The translations under genes were made by a program, and so were the position numbers. Below, in pieces: positions 7,150 through 16,562 of a stretch of 56,443 nucleotides of DNA; position 1 is the stretch's first letter, and each line of letters opens with the position of its first letter. The notes below the pieces were generated by a model, which was not told the DNA's origin, ran no database searches, and saw nothing but the letters and a program-made list of their open reading frames with translations. The stretch is from Chlamydiales bacterium. GTDB taxonomy: Bacteria > Chlamydiota > Chlamydiia > Chlamydiales > Criblamydiaceae. Location of the stretch: positions 1 to 56,443 of the forward strand of contig JACKPN010000012.1 of the NCBI GenBank assembly GCA_024233575.1, read 5' to 3'.

Positions 7150-8284
7150 CTCCGTAGTGGTAGCGCATGGCCAGGTAGGGATCCCACATCATTCCCGTTG
7201 CTGTCATCGCGATGTCCGCGCCTGCATTGAGAAAGTCGTGGAAGTGTTGCGGTAGAACCGCTCCTCCTGTCGTCATGATTGTTAGGTCTAGTTTTAATTT
7301 ATCATTGATTGTACGGGCATTGCGGGTGAAGTCTAGGGCTGCAGCGTGAATCGGGCTGCCGCAGATACCGCTGACAGCGCGTTGCGGGCCTAGGAGCGGG
7401 TTATTCTTGCTGTCGACAACTTTCATGCTGATCGTATTGATTCCACAGATCGCACGGACTCCTGCTCGTGCGGCAGCGACCATGCACTGTTCCAATGCTG
7501 ACGTACTGGGGAAGGTGCCCACTTTGATGATGAGAGGAGTATCACCAATAGCGTTGACGATACCCGAGGCGATGTCGTAGACGACAGCCGCATCTGTATG
7601 GATCATCCCCTCGCCTGTCGTTACATTAGGGCATGAGAAGTTGACCTCGATGATTTTGGCTCCATAATCTTTAGCCTGTTTAGCAACGCGAACGCAGTCG
7701 GCAAGGAACCCTCCCTCTGCCGATGGCGTGCCTACAACGGAGATAATGAGTGCCTGTCCCCGGTGGAGGAGGCTATAAGCTTTCGGGATATCTTCAGCTA
7801 AGTAATCATGATCGCGTGACGGCATGCCAAATGAATTGGTCACGGCGATCTCTTCCATCGTCTGTGGTGTTGTCGGACGATGTACAACTGATGGCGGCAG
7901 ATTTGCAGGGTCGAGCTGATCGCGCCTGTCGATAAAGACCATATTTGGAGTTGGATGTCCAGGATGCGGAGCGCTGCGGATCGTTTTATAGCAAAGGATA
8001 TCGAATCCTAAATCAGCGGCGGCGCCGATCCATCGCGAATTGAGAAGCGGTCCTGCTGGTACGCCTATAGGCGATGCCACTTTGTACCCGAGAAAATCGC
8101 GCCATTGTGTTTCGTGAACACCGGGGCGTTCAGGAATCTCTGCCGAGAAAAAAGGACCCTCTTCAGCGTTGTCGAGGTAGCTTTTCTCAATATCGTAGAT
8201 CGCGCTATTTATCGGCCACCATTGTGGTAATAGTTTATTTAGCAAGGAAACACCTGTCCATTGAGGATCGTATATACCGGCCAC
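7133..8284 (-). CDS. pyrD: Dihydroorotate dehydrogenase
   Basis: Oxidises dihydroorotate to orotate using FMN. The 383 aa protein has the substrate/FMN blocks IGVPAGPLLNSR near residue 75, NFSCPNV (Cys as catalytic base, as in class 1 enzymes; class 2 uses Ser), IKVGTF, and GGAV near the C terminus. It carries about 60 extra N-terminal residues compared with short class 1 enzymes and no clear membrane anchor, so the electron acceptor cannot be told from sequence. Its start lies 46 bases inside the end of pyrC; a later start is possible but no closer Met is supported by homology. Part of the UMP operon. Confidence 0.9.
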   Translation of the reverse strand: MAGIYDPQWTGVSLLNKLLPQWWPINSAIYDIEKSYLDNAEEGPFFSAEIPERPGVHETQWRDFLGYKVASPIGVPAGPLLNSRWIGAAADLGFDILCYKTIRSAPHPGHPTPNMVFIDRRDQLDPANLPPSVVHRPTTPQTMEEIAVTNSFGMPSRDHDYLAEDIPKAYSLLHRGQALIISVVGTPSAEGGFLADCVRVAKQAKDYGAKIIEVNFSCPNVTTGEGMIHTDAAVVYDIASGIVNAIGDTPLIIKVGTFPSTSALEQCMVAAARAGVRAICGINTISMKVVDSKNNPLLGPQRAVSGICGSPIHAAALDFTRNARTINDKLKLDLTIMTTGGAVLPQHFHDFLNAGADIAMTATGMMWDPYLAMRYHYGVANDS

Positions 8285-9456
8285 CCTTTAAGAGACCGCC
8301 CAGCGTATGGCGACCACCCGCATTTCGTTTTTAAAAGTGCATCGTCAACTTCTTTTGTCATATTAAGATCGACAAGCACCGTGTCATGCGTCCGCGGTAT
8401 GCCGAACGCACGTTCTGCATTGATGCGCGTAATCTCGAGGATCCGCTCTAAGGTGATACAGCCGTCGTTGTAGGCGTTGAGCAGAAGCGGAAACATCAGC
8501 TCCAACGATGGAATACCCGAAGGGGCGTTACCGTAATCAGCTTTCTTTTCTTCGACGGTGTGCGGAGCGTGATCGGTGCCGTAGAAGTCGACGGTACCGT
8601 CGGCGATTGCTTCCCAGAGCGCTTGCTGGTCTTCCTTGGTTCGCAATGGAGGATTCACCTGCACTTTGGTACCCCACTTTTCGTAGTCATCTTCACTGAG
8701 GAACAAATGGTGGGGTGTTACTTCAGCGTAGACAAGCAATTCGCTATTTTTTGCTTTACGAATCAGCTCGATCTCCTCTTTCGTGCTTACATGGCATATC
8801 AGTAGCTGCGCGTCATATTTCTGTGTCAGATGGATCGCCTCTTCCGTTGCTTTGATCGCCGCGTCGCGGCTGCGGATCTTGGAGTGGACGGCAGGGTTGT
8901 TGTCGCCGGCATATTTCTTTTTATTCGCTTCGAGGATCTCTTCATCTTCTGCATGAACAGCAACAAGAAGGTTATTCTGTGCGGCAAGTTGGAATGCGCG
9001 GTCTAGAGCTGTTTGTTCATCCATGAGCAGACCGCCGGTACTTGAACCCATATAGATTTTTATACCGACGACCTCGTCGCGAACAAGGCCGATCTGGTCG
9101 AAGTGGTCTTTGGTGGCGCCGAAGTAGAGTTTATAATTGAGGGGTATGCCTGCGCGTGCCAGCTGTTCGTCAATCAGCTGTTTCTTAGCTTCTAGAGCTT
9201 CTTTCGTCGTGCAGGGAGGATCGTTGTTGGGCATATCGAAAACCACGGTCACTCCGCCGCGTACCGCTGCTGCCGCTGCCGTCATCCAGTTCTCTTTATG
9301 TTCATGTCCCGGAGTTCTGAAGTGGACGTGGGTATCGATTACGCCAGGGAATGCTGTCAGCTTGCCTTTGCCGTCGATCACTTGATCGACAGTGCTTTCA
9401 ATCTGGCGGTCTTCGACGTTGCCGTCGAGGGTGAGAATATTTTTTAGTGTCAGCAT
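8239..9456 (-). CDS. pyrC: Dihydroorotase (class I type)
   Basis: Closes carbamoyl-aspartate to dihydroorotate. The 405 aa protein has the metal motif HVHFRTPG around residue 43, FDMPN, the histidine blocks AVHAEDE and ICHVSTKEE, and the conserved GTDHAPHT with the catalytic Asp, followed by SGIPSLE. The sequence is a full-length, apparently active enzyme rather than a PyrC-like regulatory paralogue. It lies 42 bases downstream of pyrI and overlaps pyrD at its end. Confidence 0.95.
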   Translation of the reverse strand: MLTLKNILTLDGNVEDRQIESTVDQVIDGKGKLTAFPGVIDTHVHFRTPGHEHKENWMTAAAAAVRGGVTVVFDMPNNDPPCTTKEALEAKKQLIDEQLARAGIPLNYKLYFGATKDHFDQIGLVRDEVVGIKIYMGSSTGGLLMDEQTALDRAFQLAAQNNLLVAVHAEDEEILEANKKKYAGDNNPAVHSKIRSRDAAIKATEEAIHLTQKYDAQLLICHVSTKEEIELIRKAKNSELLVYAEVTPHHLFLSEDDYEKWGTKVQVNPPLRTKEDQQALWEAIADGTVDFYGTDHAPHTVEEKKADYGNAPSGIPSLELMFPLLLNAYNDGCITLERILEITRINAERAFGIPRTHDTVLVDLNMTKEVDDALLKTKCGWSPYAGRSLKGWPVYTILNGQVFPC

Positions 9457-9498
9457 ATGCCTCCGTACAAGCGATTAGCCGAGCAGTGTACTCTGCCC

Positions 9499-9957
9499 TT
9501 AGCGCAATGTCAAGATCCCCTGTTTTCTGCAGTAGCGGCATTGCAGGCGTATGCCGTCCTGCTCGTGATTGACGTAAAAAAACGGATGAACCGTTTCATG
9601 GTTTGTTATGCATGCGCGGTTCTGACAGCATGCGATTCCCTGGATCGTTTTAGGAACTTCGACCTGCCGCTTTTCGACGACCTCATAGTCTTCAATAATG
9701 TTCAGCGTCGCTTCGGGTGCAATGATGGCAATTGCGTGGATCTCTTCGGTGGTGAGCGTCCGCCAACTGATCTTGATCAGATCTTTTCGTCCATGTCTGT
9801 TGCTTTTGAGGTTAAGACCGATGCTGACCTTCTCTTGGTAGCTTTCGAGTCGCAACTGCTGTGCTATCTGCAATGCGCGGCCTGCCGGGATATGGTCAAT
9901 CACAGTACCTGTCTTAATCGCTGCTACGGCGAGCGTTTTTGTCACTGTCGCTGTCAT
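9499..9957 (-). CDS. pyrI: Aspartate carbamoyltransferase regulatory subunit
   Basis: Binds CTP/ATP and confers allosteric control on the PyrB trimers in the classic PyrB6-PyrI6 complex. The 152 aa protein has the N-terminal nucleotide-binding domain (VIDHIPAGRAL near residue 20) and a C-terminal zinc domain with Cys111-x4-Cys116 and Cys140-x2-Cys143, the same spacing as E. coli C109/C114/C138/C141. Its presence means this pathway can be feedback-regulated by end product. It sits 4 bases after pyrB. Confidence 0.95.
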   Translation of the reverse strand: MTATVTKTLAVAAIKTGTVIDHIPAGRALQIAQQLRLESYQEKVSIGLNLKSNRHGRKDLIKISWRTLTTEEIHAIAIIAPEATLNIIEDYEVVEKRQVEVPKTIQGIACCQNRACITNHETVHPFFYVNHEQDGIRLQCRYCRKQGILTLR

Positions 9958-9961
9958 GATG

Positions 9962-10891
9962 TCAGTCCAATTTTCCTAATAACAAACCTAGAAGCGCCTG
10001 TCGCGTGTAGAGACCATTCTTCGCCTGCTCGAAATAATATGCATGCGGCGTCATATCAACATCAGCGGCGATCTCGCCGCGGCGCGGCAGCGGATGCATT
10101 ACTTTCATTGTCGATTTCGCGCCTTTAAGATCAGCAGCGCGCAAGTGATAACACTCTTTAATCTGATCGTATTCGATCGCATCGGTGAAGCGCTCGCTCT
10201 GAACGCGCGTCATATAAAGGATATCCACTTTGGGGAGCACTTCCTGAATCGTTTTGTGGAAGGAGAACTTGATTTTTCTGTCGCGAAGATCGTCACAGAT
10301 ATCTTGCGGCATTTCCAGTATCGTAGGCGCGACAAAATAGAGTCGCGCGCCGAAGTGCGTCAACGCTCGAGCAAGTGAGTGTGTTGTCCGTCCGTAGCGA
10401 AGATCGCCCACCATGGCGATATCCAGTCCTTCCAATGTCTTTTGCGTTTCCAGGATAGAAAAGAGGTCAAGCAGCGTCTGCGTCGGATGCTGGTTGGCTC
10501 CGTCGCCGGCGTTGATAACAGGGATGTCAACGGCATCGGCAGCGACCTGTGCGGCGCCTTCATGGGGATGGCGGAGGACGACGAGATCGACATAGCAACC
10601 CATCATTTTCATTGCGTCTTGGAGTGTTTCTCCTTTGCTCATCGACGTGCTTCCGCTGTCGGCGAAACCCATCACTCTACCTCCTAGGCGATGCATTGCA
10701 GACTCGAAGGAGAGGCGTGTCCGCGTCGATGGTTCGAAGAAGCAGCTGCCTAAAAGAGTCCCCTCAAGAAGATTAGGACGCGGTTCTTTTTTTAACCGCG
10801 CAGCATGGTCGAGGATAGTGAGGATCTCCTCTTTCGTGAACTCTTCGATAGCGATGACATCGCGATTTTTAAAGGGCTCGGTCATGGGCAT
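9962..10891 (-). CDS. pyrB: Aspartate carbamoyltransferase catalytic subunit
   Basis: Condenses carbamoyl phosphate with aspartate. The 309 aa length is that of the E. coli-type catalytic chain. Key blocks are FEPSTRTRLSFESAM (carbamoyl-phosphate loop, near residue 52), the 80s loop DSGSTSMSKGET, GDGANQHPTQTLLD, MVGDLRYGRTTHSLA and HPLPRRGEI. It starts one base after carB ends and precedes pyrI, the standard pyrBI pair. Cytosolic. Confidence 0.96.
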   Translation of the reverse strand: MPMTEPFKNRDVIAIEEFTKEEILTILDHAARLKKEPRPNLLEGTLLGSCFFEPSTRTRLSFESAMHRLGGRVMGFADSGSTSMSKGETLQDAMKMMGCYVDLVVLRHPHEGAAQVAADAVDIPVINAGDGANQHPTQTLLDLFSILETQKTLEGLDIAMVGDLRYGRTTHSLARALTHFGARLYFVAPTILEMPQDICDDLRDRKIKFSFHKTIQEVLPKVDILYMTRVQSERFTDAIEYDQIKECYHLRAADLKGAKSTMKVMHPLPRRGEIAADVDMTPHAYYFEQAKNGLYTRQALLGLLLGKLD

Positions 10892-10892
10892 C

Positions 10893-13800
10893 CTATTTTT
10901 TCAAAGCCACGTAATCCTGCCATGAGCGTACAGGAATTTTTTCTACATCCAGTTCGGCAAGGCACTGCAGGAACATCTGTGCGATTAGCAAGTTGGTGAT
11001 GAGAGGGATGTGGTGATCGATCGCATAGCGGCGGATTTTGTATCCGTCTGTTGTCTGATTTCCTGATGATAGCGTTCTGGGAATGTTCACGATCACGTCT
11101 ACTTCCTTGTTGGCAATCGCGGTCAGGATATTAGGCTCGCGCCCTTGGCTTGCCTTGTAGAGATAATTGGAGGCAACGCCATGGCGGCAGAGGTAGTCGT
11201 GAGTGTTGGCAGTGGCGAAGATTTCCCATCCCTGTTCTTCCAATTTTTGGATGTAAGGAAATAGCTTCACCTTTTTGTCGCCGCCGATGCTAACCAGGAG
11301 GCGTTTACCTTTGACCTGCTGTTCCGTTGCCAGCCATGACATGTAGAATGCTTCGAGGAGGTTGTCTCCGAGGCAGGCAACCTCACCGGTAGAAGCCATC
11401 TCCACGTGCGCTACGGGGTTGGCGCCTTTGAGACGGCTGTAGGAGAACTGCGGTGTTTTAACGCCAACGTAGTCGAGTTCCAGTGTTTCGTAGTGGTATT
11501 TTTTATGTTTTCCCAGCATCACATCGGCAGCTGTAGCGATAAAGTTATGGTTCGTCGCTTTGGAAACGAAAGGAAACGATCGCGATGCACGCACGTTGCA
11601 TTCGATCACCTTGATTGCATTATCAACGGCGATGAACTGTATGTTAAAGGGACCGGTAATGTTAAGCGCTTTGACGATATCTTTTGTGATCGCTTTGGTT
11701 CGACGGATTGTTTCAAGATAAAGGCGCTGTGGAGGGATGACGATGGTCGCATCACCTGAATGGACGCCGGCATTTTCGATATGTTCGGTGATAGCTTCGA
11801 TTACCAGATCACCACGGTCGGCAACGCCGTCGATCTCAAGTTCTTTTGCGTTGGTGATAAAGCGCGAGATCACGGCGGGGTGGTCAGGAGAAACGATTGC
11901 CGCATCGCGGAGGAATTTCTCCATCTCGCCATCAGTGTAAACAGTATTCATCGCTGCGCCGGAAAGGACGTACGAAGGACGGACAAGAACAGGATAGCCG
12001 ACACGCTTGGCAAATTCTTTTGCACGTTCGACGGTGGTGATTTCTTCCCATTCCGGTTGGTCGATATTGAGTTTATTCAAGAGCGTCGAGAATTTCTGAC
12101 GGTTTTCTGCCTGATCGATGTTGGCCGCTGGGGTACCCATGATCGGATAGCCGCACTTATCGAGCGGCAGCGCCAGGTTATTGGCGATCTGCCCTCCTAC
12201 GGAAACGATGATTCCTTTCGGGTTTTCATAGTCGGCGATGTCCTGCACACGTTCGAATGTCAGTTCGTCGAAATAGAGACGATGCGATTCATCGTAATCC
12301 GTCGATACCGTTTCCGGATTGGAGTTAATGATTACCGTCTGTTCATTACGTTCTCGCAGCCTTTTGACGGTATTGACAGCACACCAGTCGAATTCTACGG
12401 AAGAGCCGATGCAGTAGGGACCCGACCCGAGAACGATGATCGGCTGTTTTTTCGACGGTTTGATGTCGTTATGCGTCCCATGATATGTGAGGTAAAGGTA
12501 GTTGGTCTCGGCAGCGAACTCGCCGGCGAGAGTATCGATCTGTTTAATGACAGGAACGATTCCCCGCTTGATACGTTCTCGGCGCATTTTCGCTTCGGTG
12601 ACACCTTTGATCTTTGCTAGAATGTAGTCGGAGAAACCTAGTTTTTTTGCTGCGGAAAGCAAGTCATCGGTCATGCGTTCGTCAGCGAAAACGGTCTCGA
12701 AATCGACCATCGTTTTGAGGTGGTCGAGAAACCAATAGTCGATGCCGGTAAGCTTATGGATTTTTTCTGTTGTCGCTCCGTTTTTTAGCATTTTCGCAAT
12801 GGCAAAAAGGCGGCGGTCCGTTGCTTTCTCTACTTCGCGTTCCGGTTTGGGAATGTCGTAAGGGTAGTCAAGCAGGCTTTTGGCGCCGATGTTCAACATG
12901 CGGACCGCTTTCTGAAGCGCTTCGGGGAACGAGCGGCCGATCGCCATGACCTCGCCAACGCTTTTCATTTCGGAGCCGATCGATCGGTCTGCTGCTTTTA
13001 GCTTCTGGATATCCCAGCGTGGCATTTTTACGACAAGGTAATCGAGAGCCGGTTCAAAAAATGCTGTCGTTTTTTTGGTGACGGAGTTTTTGATCTCATG
13101 CAGGCGGATGCCTAGCGCCAATTTCGTCGAAACGAAGGCAAGTGGATAGCCTGTCGCCTTCGATGCCAAAGCGCTGGAGCGCGAAAGGCGTGCGTTCACT
13201 TCGATGACGCGGTAGTCGCCTGTTTCCGGATGCAGAGCGTATTGAATGTTGCATTCGCCAACGATGCCGAGATGACGGACCGTCTTGATTGCTACTTCAC
13301 GCAGGCGGTGGTATTCTTCGTTTGTGAGTGTCTGCGAGGGGGCGACGACGATGCTTTCACCGGTATGGATCCCCATCGGATCGAAATTCTCCATATTGCA
13401 GACGGTGATGGTGTTATTGTCGCAGTCGCGAACGACTTCGTATTCTACCTCTTTCCATCCGGCAAGGTACTCTTCAACCAGGATTTGCGGCGCGCCGCTA
13501 AGGGCTTCACCGGCGCGTCTTTTCAGTTCATCAGCATCGGCAACACGTCCTGATCCCAATCCTCCCAAAGAGAACCCTGAGCGCATCATGACGGGATAGC
13601 CAATCTCTTTGGCGACAGCAAGCGCTTCTTTGATCGTTGTCGCTGTTGCACTGCGAGCTGTGTTGACATTGATCTCACTGAGGGCTGCCTTAAAAAGATT
13701 GCGGTCTTCTGTTGTGCGTATCACTGCTGTCGGTGTTCCGAGAATCTGTACGCAATGTTTTTTCAGAATGCCCAGTTCGTCGAGCTTGAGTCCCAGGTTA

Positions 13801-14099
13801 AGCGCAGTCTGCCCTCCGACGCTGAGGAGGATGCCGTCAGGCTTCTCCTGTTCGATGACCCGTGTTATCGCTTCCACATTGAGAGGTTGCAGGTATACTT
13901 GGTCGGCCATGTCGCCATCGGTCTGTACGGTGGCGATGTTGGGGTTGATCAGAACGGTGCGGATCCCTTCCTCTTTTAGAGCTTTGATCGCCTGCGATCC
14001 CGAATAATCGAACTCTCCCGCCTGTCCGATGCGGAGACCTCCCGATCCAAGGATCAGTACCTTTTTTACCTGTTTGCGCGTCGTTTTCTTTGTATTCAT
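10893..14099 (-). CDS. carB: Carbamoyl-phosphate synthase large subunit
   Basis: Makes carbamoyl phosphate from bicarbonate, ammonia (delivered by CarA) and two ATP. The protein shows the two homologous ATP-grasp halves: VLILGSGGLRIGQAGEFDYS at the start of the first and IIVLGSGPYCIGSSVEFDW at the start of the second, then a C-terminal allosteric domain. From the Met at 14099 it is 1068 aa, close to E. coli (1073). This start overlaps the carA stop as ATGA, which favours it over the upstream in-frame Met at 14129. The operon reads carA-carB-pyrB without gaps. Confidence 0.96.
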   Translation of the reverse strand: MNTKKTTRKQVKKVLILGSGGLRIGQAGEFDYSGSQAIKALKEEGIRTVLINPNIATVQTDGDMADQVYLQPLNVEAITRVIEQEKPDGILLSVGGQTALNLGLKLDELGILKKHCVQILGTPTAVIRTTEDRNLFKAALSEINVNTARSATATTIKEALAVAKEIGYPVMMRSGFSLGGLGSGRVADADELKRRAGEALSGAPQILVEEYLAGWKEVEYEVVRDCDNNTITVCNMENFDPMGIHTGESIVVAPSQTLTNEEYHRLREVAIKTVRHLGIVGECNIQYALHPETGDYRVIEVNARLSRSSALASKATGYPLAFVSTKLALGIRLHEIKNSVTKKTTAFFEPALDYLVVKMPRWDIQKLKAADRSIGSEMKSVGEVMAIGRSFPEALQKAVRMLNIGAKSLLDYPYDIPKPEREVEKATDRRLFAIAKMLKNGATTEKIHKLTGIDYWFLDHLKTMVDFETVFADERMTDDLLSAAKKLGFSDYILAKIKGVTEAKMRRERIKRGIVPVIKQIDTLAGEFAAETNYLYLTYHGTHNDIKPSKKQPIIVLGSGPYCIGSSVEFDWCAVNTVKRLRERNEQTVIINSNPETVSTDYDESHRLYFDELTFERVQDIADYENPKGIIVSVGGQIANNLALPLDKCGYPIMGTPAANIDQAENRQKFSTLLNKLNIDQPEWEEITTVERAKEFAKRVGYPVLVRPSYVLSGAAMNTVYTDGEMEKFLRDAAIVSPDHPAVISRFITNAKELEIDGVADRGDLVIEAITEHIENAGVHSGDATIVIPPQRLYLETIRRTKAITKDIVKALNITGPFNIQFIAVDNAIKVIECNVRASRSFPFVSKATNHNFIATAADVMLGKHKKYHYETLELDYVGVKTPQFSYSRLKGANPVAHVEMASTGEVACLGDNLLEAFYMSWLATEQQVKGKRLLVSIGGDKKVKLFPYIQKLEEQGWEIFATANTHDYLCRHGVASNYLYKASQGREPNILTAIANKEVDVIVNIPRTLSSGNQTTDGYKIRRYAIDHHIPLITNLLIAQMFLQCLAELDVEKIPVRSWQDYVALKK

Positions 14100-15172
14100 A
14101 ACATGTCGTAAAAAGTTTGAAACAGCCATTCGGTATCTGTTGGGCCCGGCGTAGCTTCTGGGTGGAACTGCACAGCGAAGAAAGGTTTCTGTGAGTGTCG
14201 GATGCCCGCAACGGATCCGTCATTAAGGTTCTTATACGTCACCTTCCACTCTCGCGGCAGGGAGTTTTCGTCCACGGCAAAGCCATGGTTTTGACTGGTG
14301 ACTACGCACTCTTCGGTGTCGATGGCGATACACGGCTGATTGTGGCCGCGATGGCCGTATGGCAATTTGTAGGTGCGTGCGCCCGCAGCAAGAGAAAGGA
14401 GCTGGATGCCTAGGCAAATGCCGAAGATCGGCTTCCCTTTTGCCATCGCTTTACGGATAATCTCGATAGTTTCAGAGCACTGAACCGGGTCACCCGGGCC
14501 ATTGGAGATAAAGAGACCATCGTAATCGTGTTCAGTGAAGTCATAGTTGAAGGGAACACGATGGACAGTCGCCGGCAATTTTGCCAACGAGCGGGCAATA
14601 TTTTCTTTCATGCCGCAATCCAAAGCGTATATGACCTTCTTTTTTCCGGGATTGTAGGTCTGCGTGCCGGCTATTGATACTTGTTTAACAAGATGCTCGC
14701 GATTAGGATCGGCAAACTGATGTTTTTTTTCCTCTTCAGTGGTGATCGCTCCCAGCATTGTCCCTGCTTCACGCAGCATTTTGGTCAAGGCGCGGGTGTC
14801 GATTCCGGTGATGAGAGGAACATTTTGCTCCTTCAGCCACTCCGCCAAAGAGAAGAGGGAACGGTGGTGGCTCCAGGCGTGGCACGCTTCACTGACAATC
14901 ACCCCGCGGGCGTGGATTCTGGAAGATTCCCAATATTCTTTATCGGGAACGCCATAGTTGCCGATCAATGGATAGGTAAAAGTAAGCAGCTGTCCGGCAA
15001 AGGATGGATCGGTGAGCGACTCGGGGTAGCCGGTCATGCCGGTAGTGAAGACCACCTCGCCATGGAAGGTCCCCTGGTCCCATTCCGGAGAAAAACCGGA
15101 AAAAGTTTCACCGTTTTCAAGAATTACCTTGGATGGCACAAACTTCGGGATCAATATTTTTCGGCGTGGCAA
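14096..15172 (-). CDS. carA: Carbamoyl-phosphate synthase small (glutaminase) subunit
   Basis: Hydrolyses glutamine and passes ammonia to CarB. The class I glutamine amidotransferase triad is visible: nucleophile Cys in FGICLGIQL and the His/Glu of VQFHPEATPGP. The N-terminal domain begins KVILENGETFSG. No ATG is available. I chose the TTG at 15172 because GAGG lies 7 bases upstream; a TTG at 15190 in the same frame is the alternative, and GTG nearer the homology start is a third. It is the first gene of the pyr operon and overlaps carB by 4 bases. Confidence 0.93.
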   Translation of the reverse strand: MPRRKILIPKFVPSKVILENGETFSGFSPEWDQGTFHGEVVFTTGMTGYPESLTDPSFAGQLLTFTYPLIGNYGVPDKEYWESSRIHARGVIVSEACHAWSHHRSLFSLAEWLKEQNVPLITGIDTRALTKMLREAGTMLGAITTEEEKKHQFADPNREHLVKQVSIAGTQTYNPGKKKVIYALDCGMKENIARSLAKLPATVHRVPFNYDFTEHDYDGLFISNGPGDPVQCSETIEIIRKAMAKGKPIFGICLGIQLLSLAAGARTYKLPYGHRGHNQPCIAIDTEECVVTSQNHGFAVDENSLPREWKVTYKNLNDGSVAGIRHSQKPFFAVQFHPEATPGPTDTEWLFQTFYDML

Positions 15173-15220
15173 AACGGTACCTCGACTCAATTTACTGTTT
15201 GCGATGGTAAAAGATTAGGT

Positions 15221-15242
15221 ATTATATGATCAAGCATTGATC
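15221..15242. promoter_or_regulatory. Putative pyr-operon -10 element with adjoining palindrome
   Basis: On the minus strand, TATAAT lies at 15226-15221, about 50 bases before carA. Directly upstream is the perfect palindrome GATCAA-GCA-TTGATC at 15228-15242, placed where an operator would be for carA. It is also upstream of the divergent binding-protein gene, where TTGATC (15237-15242) could act as a -35. No good -35 for carA is visible at 16-18 bp. Operator function is inference. Confidence 0.4.
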
Positions 15243-15263
15243 TCTACTGAATAACGTAGTATT

Positions 15264-16103
15264 ATGCATGTCATGGGAAAAATAAAAAAGATACTAGAAA
15301 GTGTAAGAAAGCATATCCCTTTGAACAAAGCCAGTTTGACCCTGTTGCTTGTTTGTTCGGTATTGCTGCTATGGGGGGCCGTGCGTGCATGTTCCGGCGG
15401 TGCCGTCCGTCATGACAGGCGCGTGTACCGCATCGGGCGAGACATCAATTGGTATCCTCTCAACTTGATGGGCAAAGAGAAGGAGATGCTGGGCTTCACT
15501 AGCGATGTGCTGATGACGATTGCCAATAAGCAAGGCATCAATGTCGAGATGCGCAATGTTGGTTCCAACACTTTATTTTACGGTTTGCAAAAGGGTAATT
15601 ACGATGCCATTATTTCATCTTTGATTCCCACTTCGCATAATCTTGAAACGTATGCCTTTTCCGATACGATCTATTCTCTCGGTCCTGTACTGATCGTAAG
15701 AAACAGTTCTCCCTATAGTTCTTTAGAGAAGATGAACGATAGGATCATCGGCGTTAACCGCGGTTCAAATATCGTATTTGATATTGCGCAGTACAACGTC
15801 CGTTTTGCCGCTTACGACAGCATGACTGTTGCTTTCGATGATTTGAATAAAGGTAAGATCGACGGCATTCTTTTGCCTAGCATTGAAGCGTATAGTTATG
15901 TCACTATTTTCTATCCCGGCAAGCTGAAGATCGTAACTACACCATTATCTCCTGAAGCGTTACGCCTTGTGACGATGCGTTCCCCGCATGCCAATTATCT
16001 CATTGAGAAGTTCAATATTGGTCTGAAAGAGCTTAAGGAAGATGGGACTTATGACAAATTCCTCAAGAAATGGGGACTAGTGAATCCTGATCTCACAAAA
16101 TAG
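15264..16103 (+). CDS. Polar amino-acid ABC transporter substrate-binding protein (family 3)
   Basis: Periplasmic solute-binding protein of the ArtJ/GlnH type. The 279 aa protein has an N-terminal hydrophobic segment at residues 24-42 ending in VRAC, so it may be a lipoprotein anchored at Cys43, although Arg before the Ala is atypical for a lipobox. The mature part shows the family pattern: LGFTSDVLMTIANKQG, the GNYDAIISSL block, IIGVNRGS, and a C-terminal LKEDGTYDKFLKKWG. Ligand specificity cannot be read. No permease or ATPase lies next to it. A second Met at 15273 is a possible start. It is divergent from the pyr operon and 10 bases ahead of the next gene. Confidence 0.85.
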   Translation: MHVMGKIKKILESVRKHIPLNKASLTLLLVCSVLLLWGAVRACSGGAVRHDRRVYRIGRDINWYPLNLMGKEKEMLGFTSDVLMTIANKQGINVEMRNVGSNTLFYGLQKGNYDAIISSLIPTSHNLETYAFSDTIYSLGPVLIVRNSSPYSSLEKMNDRIIGVNRGSNIVFDIAQYNVRFAAYDSMTVAFDDLNKGKIDGILLPSIEAYSYVTIFYPGKLKIVTTPLSPEALRLVTMRSPHANYLIEKFNIGLKELKEDGTYDKFLKKWGLVNPDLTK

Positions 16104-16113
16104 GAGTCCGGAG

Positions 16114-16551
16114 ATGTATACTGACACATGGATCGTCGTTGCCGATGGAGCTAAGGCGCGCTTATTCAAGGCGCATTCCAACAATCATCTAATTGAAGAA
16201 GAGACGCTCGTGCATCCCGAGACACGGGAAAAAGCAAGCGAGATCGTCAGTGATCGGCAAGGGCGCACTTTCGACCGGTTTGGTGGAGGCAGACATGGGG
16301 CCGGCAGCGATGAAGAGATCAAAGATGAGGAGCTAAAAAAGTTCGCCCGTGACATCAGCGGCAAGTTAGGGGAGCTTTATAACAGCAATCAGTTGAAACA
16401 GCTGATCATCGCCGCTCCTCCCCGCTTTCTTGGCGTTCTCAAGGACAGTCTCGATCATAATCTGCATAAAATTCTTTATCACACCGTCAATAAGGATTTA
16501 ACTACGTTGTCTGTTGAAGAGATCCGTGGTTATCTGCCCTCGGTTTTGTGA
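16114..16551 (+). CDS. Host-attachment-family protein (PF10116-like)
   Basis: The 145 aa protein begins TDTWIVVADGAKARLF, has a central Gly/Arg-rich segment RTFDRFGGGRHGAGS, and ends with the block QLIIAAPPRFLGVL. This is the layout of the family named from an Agrobacterium attachment gene, PF10116, also related to archaeal/eukaryotic release-factor-like folds. The actual biochemical role of the family is unsettled. No signal peptide, so an adhesin role is doubtful. GGAG precedes the ATG, and it follows the binding protein by 10 bases, probably in one transcript. Confidence 0.85.
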   Translation: MYTDTWIVVADGAKARLFKAHSNNHLIEEETLVHPETREKASEIVSDRQGRTFDRFGGGRHGAGSDEEIKDEELKKFARDISGKLGELYNSNQLKQLIIAAPPRFLGVLKDSLDHNLHKILYHTVNKDLTTLSVEEIRGYLPSVL

Positions 16552-16562
16552 TTGCAGTTTGT

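Noticed and set aside
9457..10128. 223-codon plus-strand frame opposite pyrI and pyrB
   Set aside because: Both minus-strand genes carry full family motifs; the plus frame has none.
11760..12620. 286-codon plus-strand frame opposite carB
   Set aside because: Carbamoyl-phosphate synthase on the other strand is unambiguous; this is a shadow frame of high-GC codons.
16114..16551. Naming the PF10116-like protein an adhesin
   Set aside because: It has no signal peptide or membrane segment, so the family name should not be taken as a function.
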